In this document: positions 57,552 to 64,000 of the stretch, one piece after another
Layout of the letters: each line of letters starts with the position of its first letter
Numbering within the stretch: the stretch's first letter is position 1
NCBI RefSeq assembly: GCF_023973165.1
Contig: NZ_CP099547.1
Coordinates: 1,054,001-1,118,000 of the forward strand
Length of the DNA: 64,000 nucleotides
Direction: 5' to 3'
Source: Arcanobacterium pinnipediorum
Lineage (GTDB): Bacteria > Actinomycetota > Actinomycetes > Actinomycetales > Actinomycetaceae
Notes under the pieces: generated by a model
What the model saw: only the letters and a program-made list of their open reading frames with translations
Told to the model about the DNA's origin: nothing
The model's database searches: none
Made by a program: the position numbers and the translations under genes

Positions 57552-58484
57552 CTAAAATCCTAGCCGACCGAGTTTTTTGGGGTCACGCTGCCAATCCTTT
57601 GCCACCTTGACATGCAGATCAAGAAATATCTTGCGCCCTAAGAGCTGTTCAATATTCTTGCGTGCCTCTTGGCCAACTTTGCGTAAGCGTTGACCGCCGT
57701 GGCCGATAATAATGCCTTTTTGTGATGGACGTTCGACGTAGATGTGCGCGTGAATATCGAGCAACGGAGGTTTCTTCGCACCAGGTTTAGCTTCGCGTTC
57801 AATCATTTCTTCAACGACGACGGCGATCGAGTGCGGAAGTTCTTCGCGAACATCTGTTAGCGCAGCCTCACGAATAAATTCTCCAATCATCGCTTCGTCA
57901 GATTCGTCTGTGACCGTATCAACCGGATACAGTGGTGGCGAAAGCGGCATGTGCTTGAGTAAAACATCTGCAACAAGTTCTACTTGGTCACCAGAAACTG
58001 CACTTACCGGAATAATTTCAACAAAATCATAAAGCTGGCTGACGTCAAAGAGTTTATCTGCCAGGGCCTGACGAGAAATCTTGTCTACTTTCGTAACAGC
58101 GGCAAATATCGGAATACGCGCCTGAGCAAGTTCACCGAGCAAGAAGCGATCACCTGGACCTATTTTTTCATCCGCAGGTAGACACATCAATGCCCCATCA
58201 ACGCCATCGAGCGAATCTCGAACCATATCATTGAGCCGCTCCCCAAGAAGAGTGCGTGGCCGATGCAGACCGGGAGTGTCAACTAAAACCAACTGACCGG
58301 TCTCGCGATGGACAATACCGCGCACAATACGCCGAGTTGTTTCGGGCTGATTGGCAGTAATAACAATCTTTTGCCCTACCAACGCATTCGTTAAGGTTGA
58401 TTTACCGGCATTGGGTCGACCAACGATAGAGATAAAACCGGCACGGAAATCTTCCGGCCAGTCATGGATCATAGAATCACTCAT
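57552..58484 (-). CDS. era: GTPase Era
   Basis: The 310-aa protein has the G1 loop GRPNAGKST (about residues 20-28), G3 DTPGLHRPR, G4 TKVD (about 130) and a C-terminal KH domain (IIGHGGQRLRKVGQEARKNI, about 258-277). Era assists 16S rRNA maturation and 30S assembly. The ATG at 58484 (MSDSMIHDWPED) overlaps the upstream CBS-gene stop by 8 bp; the longer start at 58508 is less consistent with Era length. Confidence 0.95.
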   Translation of the reverse strand: MSDSMIHDWPEDFRAGFISIVGRPNAGKSTLTNALVGQKIVITANQPETTRRIVRGIVHRETGQLVLVDTPGLHRPRTLLGERLNDMVRDSLDGVDGALMCLPADEKIGPGDRFLLGELAQARIPIFAAVTKVDKISRQALADKLFDVSQLYDFVEIIPVSAVSGDQVELVADVLLKHMPLSPPLYPVDTVTDESDEAMIGEFIREAALTDVREELPHSIAVVVEEMIEREAKPGAKKPPLLDIHAHIYVERPSQKGIIIGHGGQRLRKVGQEARKNIEQLLGRKIFLDLHVKVAKDWQRDPKKLGRLGF

Positions 58485-59742
58485 CTGCGTTATCCTCTTC
58501 TGGTCCAACCCGATTAGCTATCAGTGTTTGTAAACGTTTGCGCCGGCCTTCAAACCGATCGGCTCGCATCAATACTCCATAGGCTTGGGCTTGGGAGCCG
58601 ATGATAGGAATACGCCCAAGTGCCTTGGTCAGTAACCCGCCAGCAGTTTCGACGTCGTCGTCGTCAATACGGATACCGAATAGTTCGCCGAGTTCGTCTG
58701 CTGGAAGTCTAGCAGGTACGCGATAAACTCCCGGTGATATTTCTTCAACTTCAGGTTCAGCGTGGTCATGTTCGTCAACCATATCGCCAACGATCTCTTC
58801 CAAAATATCTTCAATCGTCACCAGGCCAGCAATACCACCATATTCGTCGACCGCTAACGCCATATGTTTTGCCTCAGCACGCATTTCCCGGAAAACATCA
58901 TCAGCCATCATCGTTTCTGGAACAAAAACAGGCTCACGCATCACATCACTGACGTGCAAAGCCTCCTGGCTCATTTTCCGGTGAATCTTGCGCACAACAT
59001 CCTTGAGATAAAGTATGCCAACGACGTCGTCAGAATCTTCAGACATCACTGGAACACGCGAATACCCCGAACGATTAAATAACGAAACTGCATGTTCGAA
59101 GGTCTCTTCAGCATTTATGGTCACCATATCGGGACGCGGTATCATCACTTCGCGCACAAGAGTATCGGAGAGTTCAAAAACTGACCGGACGATCTGTCGC
59201 TCTTCATCTTCTAAGGCTTCAGACTCCGAGACTCGTTCGACCATATAGTTACGTTGGTCATCGTCGCCATCTTTTGTTTCTTCATCCGAATCTCGCCGCG
59301 AAACAAACGCGGTACCTAGCTTGGTGAGCAACCATAATAATCGCCCGCCAAATCGCACAGCACGCACCGGATATTTAAAGCCCAACGTAGGCGGGATGAG
59401 GATATTGGTTAAGCCAAGAGTAAAGATCATGGCCACCACTACTCCCACCAGGTTCAACACGAGATTGTGAACGACTAATCCCACTAACACCATCAAAGTA
59501 GCACCAAGCAGCACCAAAATCCCCGAACGCACCGCAGTAACAGCCGTAATGGCTGCAAGGCGATTCGTCACGATATAAGAGACGAACTGTACCGACTGGC
59601 CTTCTTGTTCTGCCTCACTAACTTGGGCATGGGTGATTCGTGAGAGTGCGGAGAGCATTAACGCTCCTCCCGCAGCCAGCAACGCACACGTAACAGCTAT
59701 AGCCAACAAAATAGGTAACGGAACCGAATATATTTCAGACAC
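58477..59742 (-). CDS. CBS-domain CNNM/CorC-family membrane protein
   Basis: The 421-aa protein has a DUF21/CNNM-type membrane region of about four helices (residues 1-135), a charged linker, two CBS domains (about 200-320; REVMIPRPDMVTI and VDEYGGIAGLVTIEDILEEIVG) and a CorC/HlyC C-terminal domain (about 345-410). Relatives move or sense Mg2+ or Co2+; the haemolysin label is historical. It lies between ybeY (5 bp) and era, in conserved order. Confidence 0.88.
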   Translation of the reverse strand: MSEIYSVPLPILLAIAVTCALLAAGGALMLSALSRITHAQVSEAEQEGQSVQFVSYIVTNRLAAITAVTAVRSGILVLLGATLMVLVGLVVHNLVLNLVGVVVAMIFTLGLTNILIPPTLGFKYPVRAVRFGGRLLWLLTKLGTAFVSRRDSDEETKDGDDDQRNYMVERVSESEALEDEERQIVRSVFELSDTLVREVMIPRPDMVTINAEETFEHAVSLFNRSGYSRVPVMSEDSDDVVGILYLKDVVRKIHRKMSQEALHVSDVMREPVFVPETMMADDVFREMRAEAKHMALAVDEYGGIAGLVTIEDILEEIVGDMVDEHDHAEPEVEEISPGVYRVPARLPADELGELFGIRIDDDDVETAGGLLTKALGRIPIIGSQAQAYGVLMRADRFEGRRKRLQTLIANRVGPEEDNADE

Positions 59743-59747
59743 CTACA

Positions 59748-60260
59748 TCACTCCACAGTTGGGGCAATATCGTCGATTGTTGCCCGCGGATCATTCGGAT
59801 CCCTGGGGCGGCGAGCAAGGAACGTGAGCAGAAGGCGACGTTGAAGATCGAACATTTCTTTCTTTTCTTCCGGCTCAGCATGGTCGTAGCCAAGAAGATG
59901 TAGGATTCCGTGAGTAGTCAGTAATAAGATTTCTTCCATAGTGTTATGCCCCGCAGCAAGAGCTTGGCGGGCTGCAACCTGCGGGCAGATTGCAATGTCT
60001 CCAAGCATACCCGGGCGTGGTTCTTCACCAAGCGGAGTAGGGCGCAATTCATCCATCGGGAAAGACATTACGTCTGTAGGACCTTCTAGATCCATCCACT
60101 CCACATGCAAGGCAGCCATTGCTTCTTCGTCAAGCATCACAATCGACAAATCTGCTTGCGGGTGGACGCGCAAATCGTCAAGAACCCATGTTGCCAGTTC
60201 TGAAATTTCATCCAGTACTGGCGCCGGATGAAAACCGGATTCATCGTTGACGTCAATCAT
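59748..60260 (-). CDS. ybeY: rRNA maturation endoribonuclease YbeY
   Basis: The 170-aa metallo-endoribonuclease has THGILHLLGYDH (about residues 122-133), the H-x3-H-x5-H zinc motif of the family. It matures the 3' end of 16S rRNA. The start at 60260 (MIDVNDESGF) has an excellent GGGGAGGA site and overlaps the phoH stop by 8 bp; the longer reading from 60308 would put 16 extra residues inside phoH. The C-terminal RRPRDPNDPRAT tail is an extension. Confidence 0.95.
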   Translation of the reverse strand: MIDVNDESGFHPAPVLDEISELATWVLDDLRVHPQADLSIVMLDEEAMAALHVEWMDLEGPTDVMSFPMDELRPTPLGEEPRPGMLGDIAICPQVAARQALAAGHNTMEEILLLTTHGILHLLGYDHAEPEEKKEMFDLQRRLLLTFLARRPRDPNDPRATIDDIAPTVE

Positions 60261-61227
60261 GAGTATCCTCCCCTGCATAGCGCGCATAGGCATCAATAAT
60301 ATCGGCAACTAATCGATGACGGACCACATCCGAGGCGCCGAGTTCACTAAATTTAATGTGGTCTACATTGCGCAAGATCCGACGCACGAGCCCCAAACCT
60401 GACTTTGCATGACGCGGTAAATCCACCTGAGTCAGGTCACCAGTAACTACGATCTTTGAGTTAAACCCGAGCCGTGTCAAAAACATCTTCATTTGCTCAG
60501 GAGTAGTGTTTTGTGCCTCATCTAAAATCACAAATGCGTCATTGAGGGTACGTCCACGCATATAAGCCAGTGGGGCCACCTCAATTGTGCCTGCCGCAAG
60601 CAATTTCGGTATCGCTTCTGGATCGATCATGTCATAGAGCGCATCGTAGAGGGGACGCATATATGGATCAATTTTGTCATTGAGTGACCCAGGCAAATAA
60701 CCCAACGATTCGCCAGCTTCGACGACCGGGCGCGTCATAATAATGCGCTTGACCTGATTTGTTTGCAGCGCTACAACCGCTTTAGCCATCGCTAAATATG
60801 TTTTTCCAGTACCAGCGGGGCCAATACCAAAAACAATGGTGTTTTCGTCAATAGCATCCACATATTCTTTTTGTCCCAATGTTTTTGGCCGAATAGTTTT
60901 GCCACGAGCGGTGAGAATATCGGTTGTTAACACCTCAGTTGGTCGCCGCAATCCCTCAACAGTGAGCTTCAAAGCGCGCTCGACAGCCTCAGTAGTCAAA
61001 TGTTGACCTGAGCTTGCAACGGAAATCAGTTCGCTGATGAGGTCGCGCGCCACGTCGATCTCTGGCTGGCTGCCGGTGATACGGATTTCACGCCCACGCA
61101 CATGTAACTGCACTGGCGCCAGGCCTTTTTCTAACACGCGCAACACATCATCGCGTTGCCCTAGGACGTTAATCATCGGGATACGCTCGGGAACGGTTAC
61201 TACATGAGTCATATTCATCGGTTCCAT
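60253..61227 (-). CDS. phoH: PhoH-like ATPase (YbeZ)
   Basis: The 324-aa protein has an N-terminal KH-like part and the PhoH ATPase domain with Walker A GPAGTGKTYLAMA (about residues 132-144), Walker B FVILDEAQNTTPEQMK (about 232) and TGDLTQVDLP. It pairs with YbeY in ribosome maturation. The start at 61227 (MEPMNMTHVV) follows the rsmE stop by one base; the long reading from 61299 lies inside rsmE. Confidence 0.92.
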   Translation of the reverse strand: MEPMNMTHVVTVPERIPMINVLGQRDDVLRVLEKGLAPVQLHVRGREIRITGSQPEIDVARDLISELISVASSGQHLTTEAVERALKLTVEGLRRPTEVLTTDILTARGKTIRPKTLGQKEYVDAIDENTIVFGIGPAGTGKTYLAMAKAVVALQTNQVKRIIMTRPVVEAGESLGYLPGSLNDKIDPYMRPLYDALYDMIDPEAIPKLLAAGTIEVAPLAYMRGRTLNDAFVILDEAQNTTPEQMKMFLTRLGFNSKIVVTGDLTQVDLPRHAKSGLGLVRRILRNVDHIKFSELGASDVVRHRLVADIIDAYARYAGEDTHD

Positions 61228-61228
61228 T

Positions 61229-61972
61229 CTACGCGTTTGCTCGAATAACAGCGATAGCCCACGGACCAGCAGTAGCGGAACGTAACACGTTTTGACCAAG
61301 AAGTACTATCTGGGCGCCGGCGTTAAGGAACATTTCGCGCTCTTGATCGGTGATACCACCTTCAGGTCCAACAATAAGTACGATGTGCTCCCCAAGCTGG
61401 TCAAGGGCGGATACTAGCGTTTGACTAGCCGTTTCATGACAGACAAAGACACGCCCACCATCGGCAACCACCTGGGAAATATATTGTGCTAATTCTTTGC
61501 TCGAAACCACATCACGAACCTGTGGCACCCACGATCTGCGCGATTGTTTTGCGGCAGCTATGGCGCTGGCCTCCCATTTGGCTTGACCTTTGCGGGCTTT
61601 AGCCGGGTCAGACCACGAAACAATACTGCGCTCTGCCTGCCACGGAATGAAACTATCGGCGCCATATTCAGTGGCGGTCTCTACGGCTTGCTCATCGCGC
61701 CCACCCTTTGCTAGGGCTTGGACTAACGTAATGTGTGCTCCGTGGGGCTGATCTTGCTCTACGGCCAGCGCAGACCCCACGAGTTCGGTTTTCGATACCG
61801 CTGTAACTGCGATGGTTACGCGCAAACCACGGCCATTGACGACGTCGATGTGTTCGCCAACGCGGGTGCGGCGCACTGTGGCTGCATGATGGGCTTCGCC
61901 TGCGCTCAGTTGCACAACATCGCCTGGGCTGATCTGAGTCAGGGTGGTATCAATATATACGGGAAGTGTCAT
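61229..61972 (-). CDS. rsmE: 16S rRNA (uracil-N3)-methyltransferase RsmE
   Basis: The 247-aa SPOUT-class enzyme methylates U1498 of 16S rRNA. It has the PUA-like N-terminal domain and the knot signature LIVGPEGGITDQEREMFLNA (about residues 198-217) followed by LGQNVLRSATAGP. The start overlaps the dnaJ stop by one base (TAATG). Confidence 0.93.
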   Translation of the reverse strand: MTLPVYIDTTLTQISPGDVVQLSAGEAHHAATVRRTRVGEHIDVVNGRGLRVTIAVTAVSKTELVGSALAVEQDQPHGAHITLVQALAKGGRDEQAVETATEYGADSFIPWQAERSIVSWSDPAKARKGQAKWEASAIAAAKQSRRSWVPQVRDVVSSKELAQYISQVVADGGRVFVCHETASQTLVSALDQLGEHIVLIVGPEGGITDQEREMFLNAGAQIVLLGQNVLRSATAGPWAIAVIRANA

Positions 61973-63105
61973 TAAGCTCGCCCAGTAAACTTATCGCGCA
62001 ATTTTGAAAAAACTGAAGCTCCTGCAGTAACCGGTTTAGTATGCCGTTCCTCGCCCCGAAGCTCGGCTAGTTGTTCGAGTAACGAACGCTGTTCGTCGTC
62101 GAGATCGGTTGGAGTTACTACCGCCATCTGCAACTTCAAATCACCGCGCGTACCGCGATGTAATCTACCCACTCCCAAGCCCGGTAAGGTGATAATATCG
62201 CCAGCTTGCATTCCTGGTTCGATCTTTATGGTGTGTGGACCGTCGAAGGTCTCCACATCGAGTGTGGTTCCTAAAGCTGCGGCAGTCATCGGAATTTCGA
62301 TGGCACCAACCAAGTTATCGCCTTGGCGCGCAAAGAGCGGATCTTCACCAATATAGACTTCAAGGAACAAATCACCTGCTGGACCACCGGCTTGGCCAGC
62401 ATCGCCACGTCCTTGCATGCGAATACGCATCCCGTTTTCTACACCGGCAGGAATATTGACCGTAACGGATCGGTTTGCTCGTACCCGGCCTTCACCTGCG
62501 CACTCCGGGCATGGGGAGGTAATAATAGTGCCATATCCTTGGCATTGGTTACAGGCCACAACAGACACCATTTGGCCGAGAATCGAATTCGTGACGCGTT
62601 GCATCGAGCCAGAACCGTGGCATTGTGGGCAGGTCACCGGTTCGGTGCCTGGCGCGCTCATGTTGCCATGGCACGTTCCACATTCGACCAGCGCATCGAT
62701 GCTGATCTTCTTCTCCACCCCAAAAACTACCTCTTTGAGGTCTAAATCGAGACGAACTAGAGAATCTGCGCCGCGTCGAACCCGCGAAGCAGGTCCGCGC
62801 TCAGCTGCCCCGCCGCCAAAGAAACTGGAGAAAATATCGCCGAATCCGCCGTCGAAAGCAAAGCCTGCGTTACCGAATCCGCCGCCACCGTTTTTGACTG
62901 CATCTGCGCCACCCATGTCATACATTTGGCGCTTTTCTTTGTTCGACAGTACATCGTAGGCCTCAGAGACTTCTTTAAACTGTTCGGCGCCATCTGGCCC
63001 GGCGACGTCAGGATGGAGCTTACGCGCTAATTTGCGGTAAGCTTTCTTGATTTCTTCCGGGGTTGCATTCCGGTCTACACCAAGAGTTTGGTAATAATCA
63101 GCCAC
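61972..63105 (-). CDS. dnaJ: Chaperone DnaJ
   Basis: The 377-aa type I J-protein has the J domain with HPD (residues 33-35), a G/F-rich linker, four CxxCxGxG-type zinc repeats ([31 protein letters not shown], about 145-215) and the C-terminal substrate-binding domains. Its position next to hrcA and rsmE matches mycobacterial DnaJ2 rather than the dnaK-grpE operon. Confidence 0.97.
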   Translation of the reverse strand: MADYYQTLGVDRNATPEEIKKAYRKLARKLHPDVAGPDGAEQFKEVSEAYDVLSNKEKRQMYDMGGADAVKNGGGGFGNAGFAFDGGFGDIFSSFFGGGAAERGPASRVRRGADSLVRLDLDLKEVVFGVEKKISIDALVECGTCHGNMSAPGTEPVTCPQCHGSGSMQRVTNSILGQMVSVVACNQCQGYGTIITSPCPECAGEGRVRANRSVTVNIPAGVENGMRIRMQGRGDAGQAGGPAGDLFLEVYIGEDPLFARQGDNLVGAIEIPMTAAALGTTLDVETFDGPHTIKIEPGMQAGDIITLPGLGVGRLHRGTRGDLKLQMAVVTPTDLDDEQRSLLEQLAELRGEERHTKPVTAGASVFSKLRDKFTGRA

Positions 63106-63143
63106 GTGATCCTTCTTCGCTTATGTGGGTTGTGTGAAAAATA

Positions 63144-64000
63144 TTAGCGGGACTCATGCGTCCCAGAGAGAATATCGGATAAGTATTTTGCTACCGCATG
63201 CACCCCAGACATGGTGCGCTGATAGTCCATGCGTGTTGGACCAATGATCCCTAGCCGAGCAACTGAGGATTGGTTTGTTCCCGAATACGAGGTTGATACA
63301 ACCGAGGCGTTATCAATTTTTGCTTCAGTGTTTTCGCGGCCGATCTGGACTGCAAGGCCACCTTGAGTTGGTGCCAGCATGCGCATTAGCACAACTTGTT
63401 CTTCCAAGATGTCAAGTAAGTCAGACATTGTACCGTTGAAATCGGCATCGTATTGGGCGAGGTTCTTTCGTCCTGCAACAACAACGTGTTCTTCAGAATC
63501 AGCGGCTAAGACTTGAACGATCATCTCCCCGATTGTTTGCGCCAGGTTCGACGTCGATTCGGGGACGTCTGCGTAAACGTTGGCTAAGGCCTGATCTAGA
63601 TCGGAAAGTTTCTTGCCCACGCACTGGGCATTGACAATGTTGCGCACGGTGGCGATATTCTCACTCGTTGTTGGCTCGTTGAGCGTCAAGGTTCGCTCTT
63701 CGACTCGCCCTTCGTCGGTAATAATGATTAACAAGACCCGAAGTTGGCCTAACGGAACCAACTCCACATGGCGCAAAACTGTGCGACGCAGCGATGGATA
63801 TTGAATAATGGCAACTTGCCCGGTGATACGTGCTAACGCTCTTGTGGCGCGTTCTAAAACGTCATCAAGATCTTCGGCACATGTTAAGACCTTTTCTATG
63901 GCGCGACGTTCAGCAATCGAGAGCGGTTTGATGTCATGAATGGAATCGACAAACTCCCGGTATCCGGCATCTGTTGGTATGCGCCCTGCTGAGGTGTGGG
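63144..64000 (-). CDS. hrcA: Heat-inducible transcription repressor HrcA (N-terminus cut by window edge)
   Basis: About 285 codons are visible; the N-terminal winged helix is beyond the right edge. The HTSAGRIPTDAGYREFVDSI block near the edge and the following RALARITGQVAII are HrcA hallmarks. HrcA represses class I heat-shock genes by binding CIRCE, which should lie upstream outside the window. It is 38 bp before dnaJ on the same strand. Confidence 0.93.
   Translation of the reverse strand, partial: HTSAGRIPTDAGYREFVDSIHDIKPLSIAERRAIEKVLTCAEDLDDVLERATRALARITGQVAIIQYPSLRRTVLRHVELVPLGQLRVLLIIITDEGRVEERTLTLNEPTTSENIATVRNIVNAQCVGKKLSDLDQALANVYADVPESTSNLAQTIGEMIVQVLAADSEEHVVVAGRKNLAQYDADFNGTMSDLLDILEEQVVLMRMLAPTQGGLAVQIGRENTEAKIDNASVVSTSYSGTNQSSVARLGIIGPTRMDYQRTMSGVHAVAKYLSDILSGTHESR

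Overview
The window looks like a chromosomal segment of a moderate-GC (roughly half G+C by eye) Gram-positive actinobacterium, most plausibly of the Actinomycetaceae (Arcanobacterium/Trueperella-like). The pointers are actinobacterial gene order, a SufR-SufBD-Rieske-SufCSU iron-sulfur operon, the SteA/SteB septation pair, a GT4-type actinobacterial glycogen synthase, TlyA, and many translationally coupled genes. Genus is inferred; no database search was possible. Most genes are on the minus strand.

Layout from left to right. 1-3.3 kb: the start of an ABC ATPase gene, then glgA and glgC in divergent orientation. 3.4-5.5 kb: an ABC-F ATPase followed by a SixA-type phosphatase. 5.7-12.3 kb: a complete SUF operon (sufR-sufB-sufD-Rieske-sufC-sufS-sufU-DUF59). 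12.4-24.2 kb: a cell-envelope, DNA-repair and cofactor cluster read right to left: a TPR protein with a remarkable tandem-repeat N-terminus, a HAD phosphatase, a 56-aa protein, tlyA, nadK, recN, steA, steB, a MraY-superfamily protein, a MurJ-like flippase and an ADP-ribose pyrophosphatase. 24.4-29.5 kb: one rRNA operon (16S-23S-5S, minus strand, no tRNA in the spacer) with a leader of about 0.4 kb.

30.2-36.6 kb: a TMEM175-type channel, a DUF1295 protein, an acyl-CoA synthetase, tyrS and a YkvI-like transporter. 36.8-43.8 kb: nitroreductase, argR, an argD-like gene, an SDR, pheT and pheS. 44-51 kb: a small coiled-coil protein, then a five-gene operon for a peptide-family ABC importer plus a NanA/DapA-family lyase that may handle sialic acid. 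51.2-53.6 kb: infC-rpmI-rplT followed by a SpoU methyltransferase, with a structured leader and a probable AUC start for infC. 53.7-55.9 kb: an SseB-family protein, an unknown protein and a VIT-family metal transporter preceded by a DtxR-like box. 56-64 kb: the conserved hrcA-dnaJ-rsmE-phoH-ybeY-corC-era-recO-uppS run.

The order infC-rpmI-rplT-spoU ... pheS-pheT ... argD-argR ... tyrS ... TPR-HAD-small-tlyA-nadK-recN-steA-steB ... NUDIX follows the same order as the mycobacterial Rv1641-Rv1700 interval as I remember it. Relative to that interval the arginine operon has shrunk to argR plus an argD homologue that has lost the PLP lysine, and an rRNA operon and the importer operon sit within it. 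I see no CRISPR array, insertion sequence, prophage or recognisable defence island. The best candidates for something unusual are the repeat-bearing TPR protein, the degenerate argD, and the putative sialate operon with a palindrome at its promoter.
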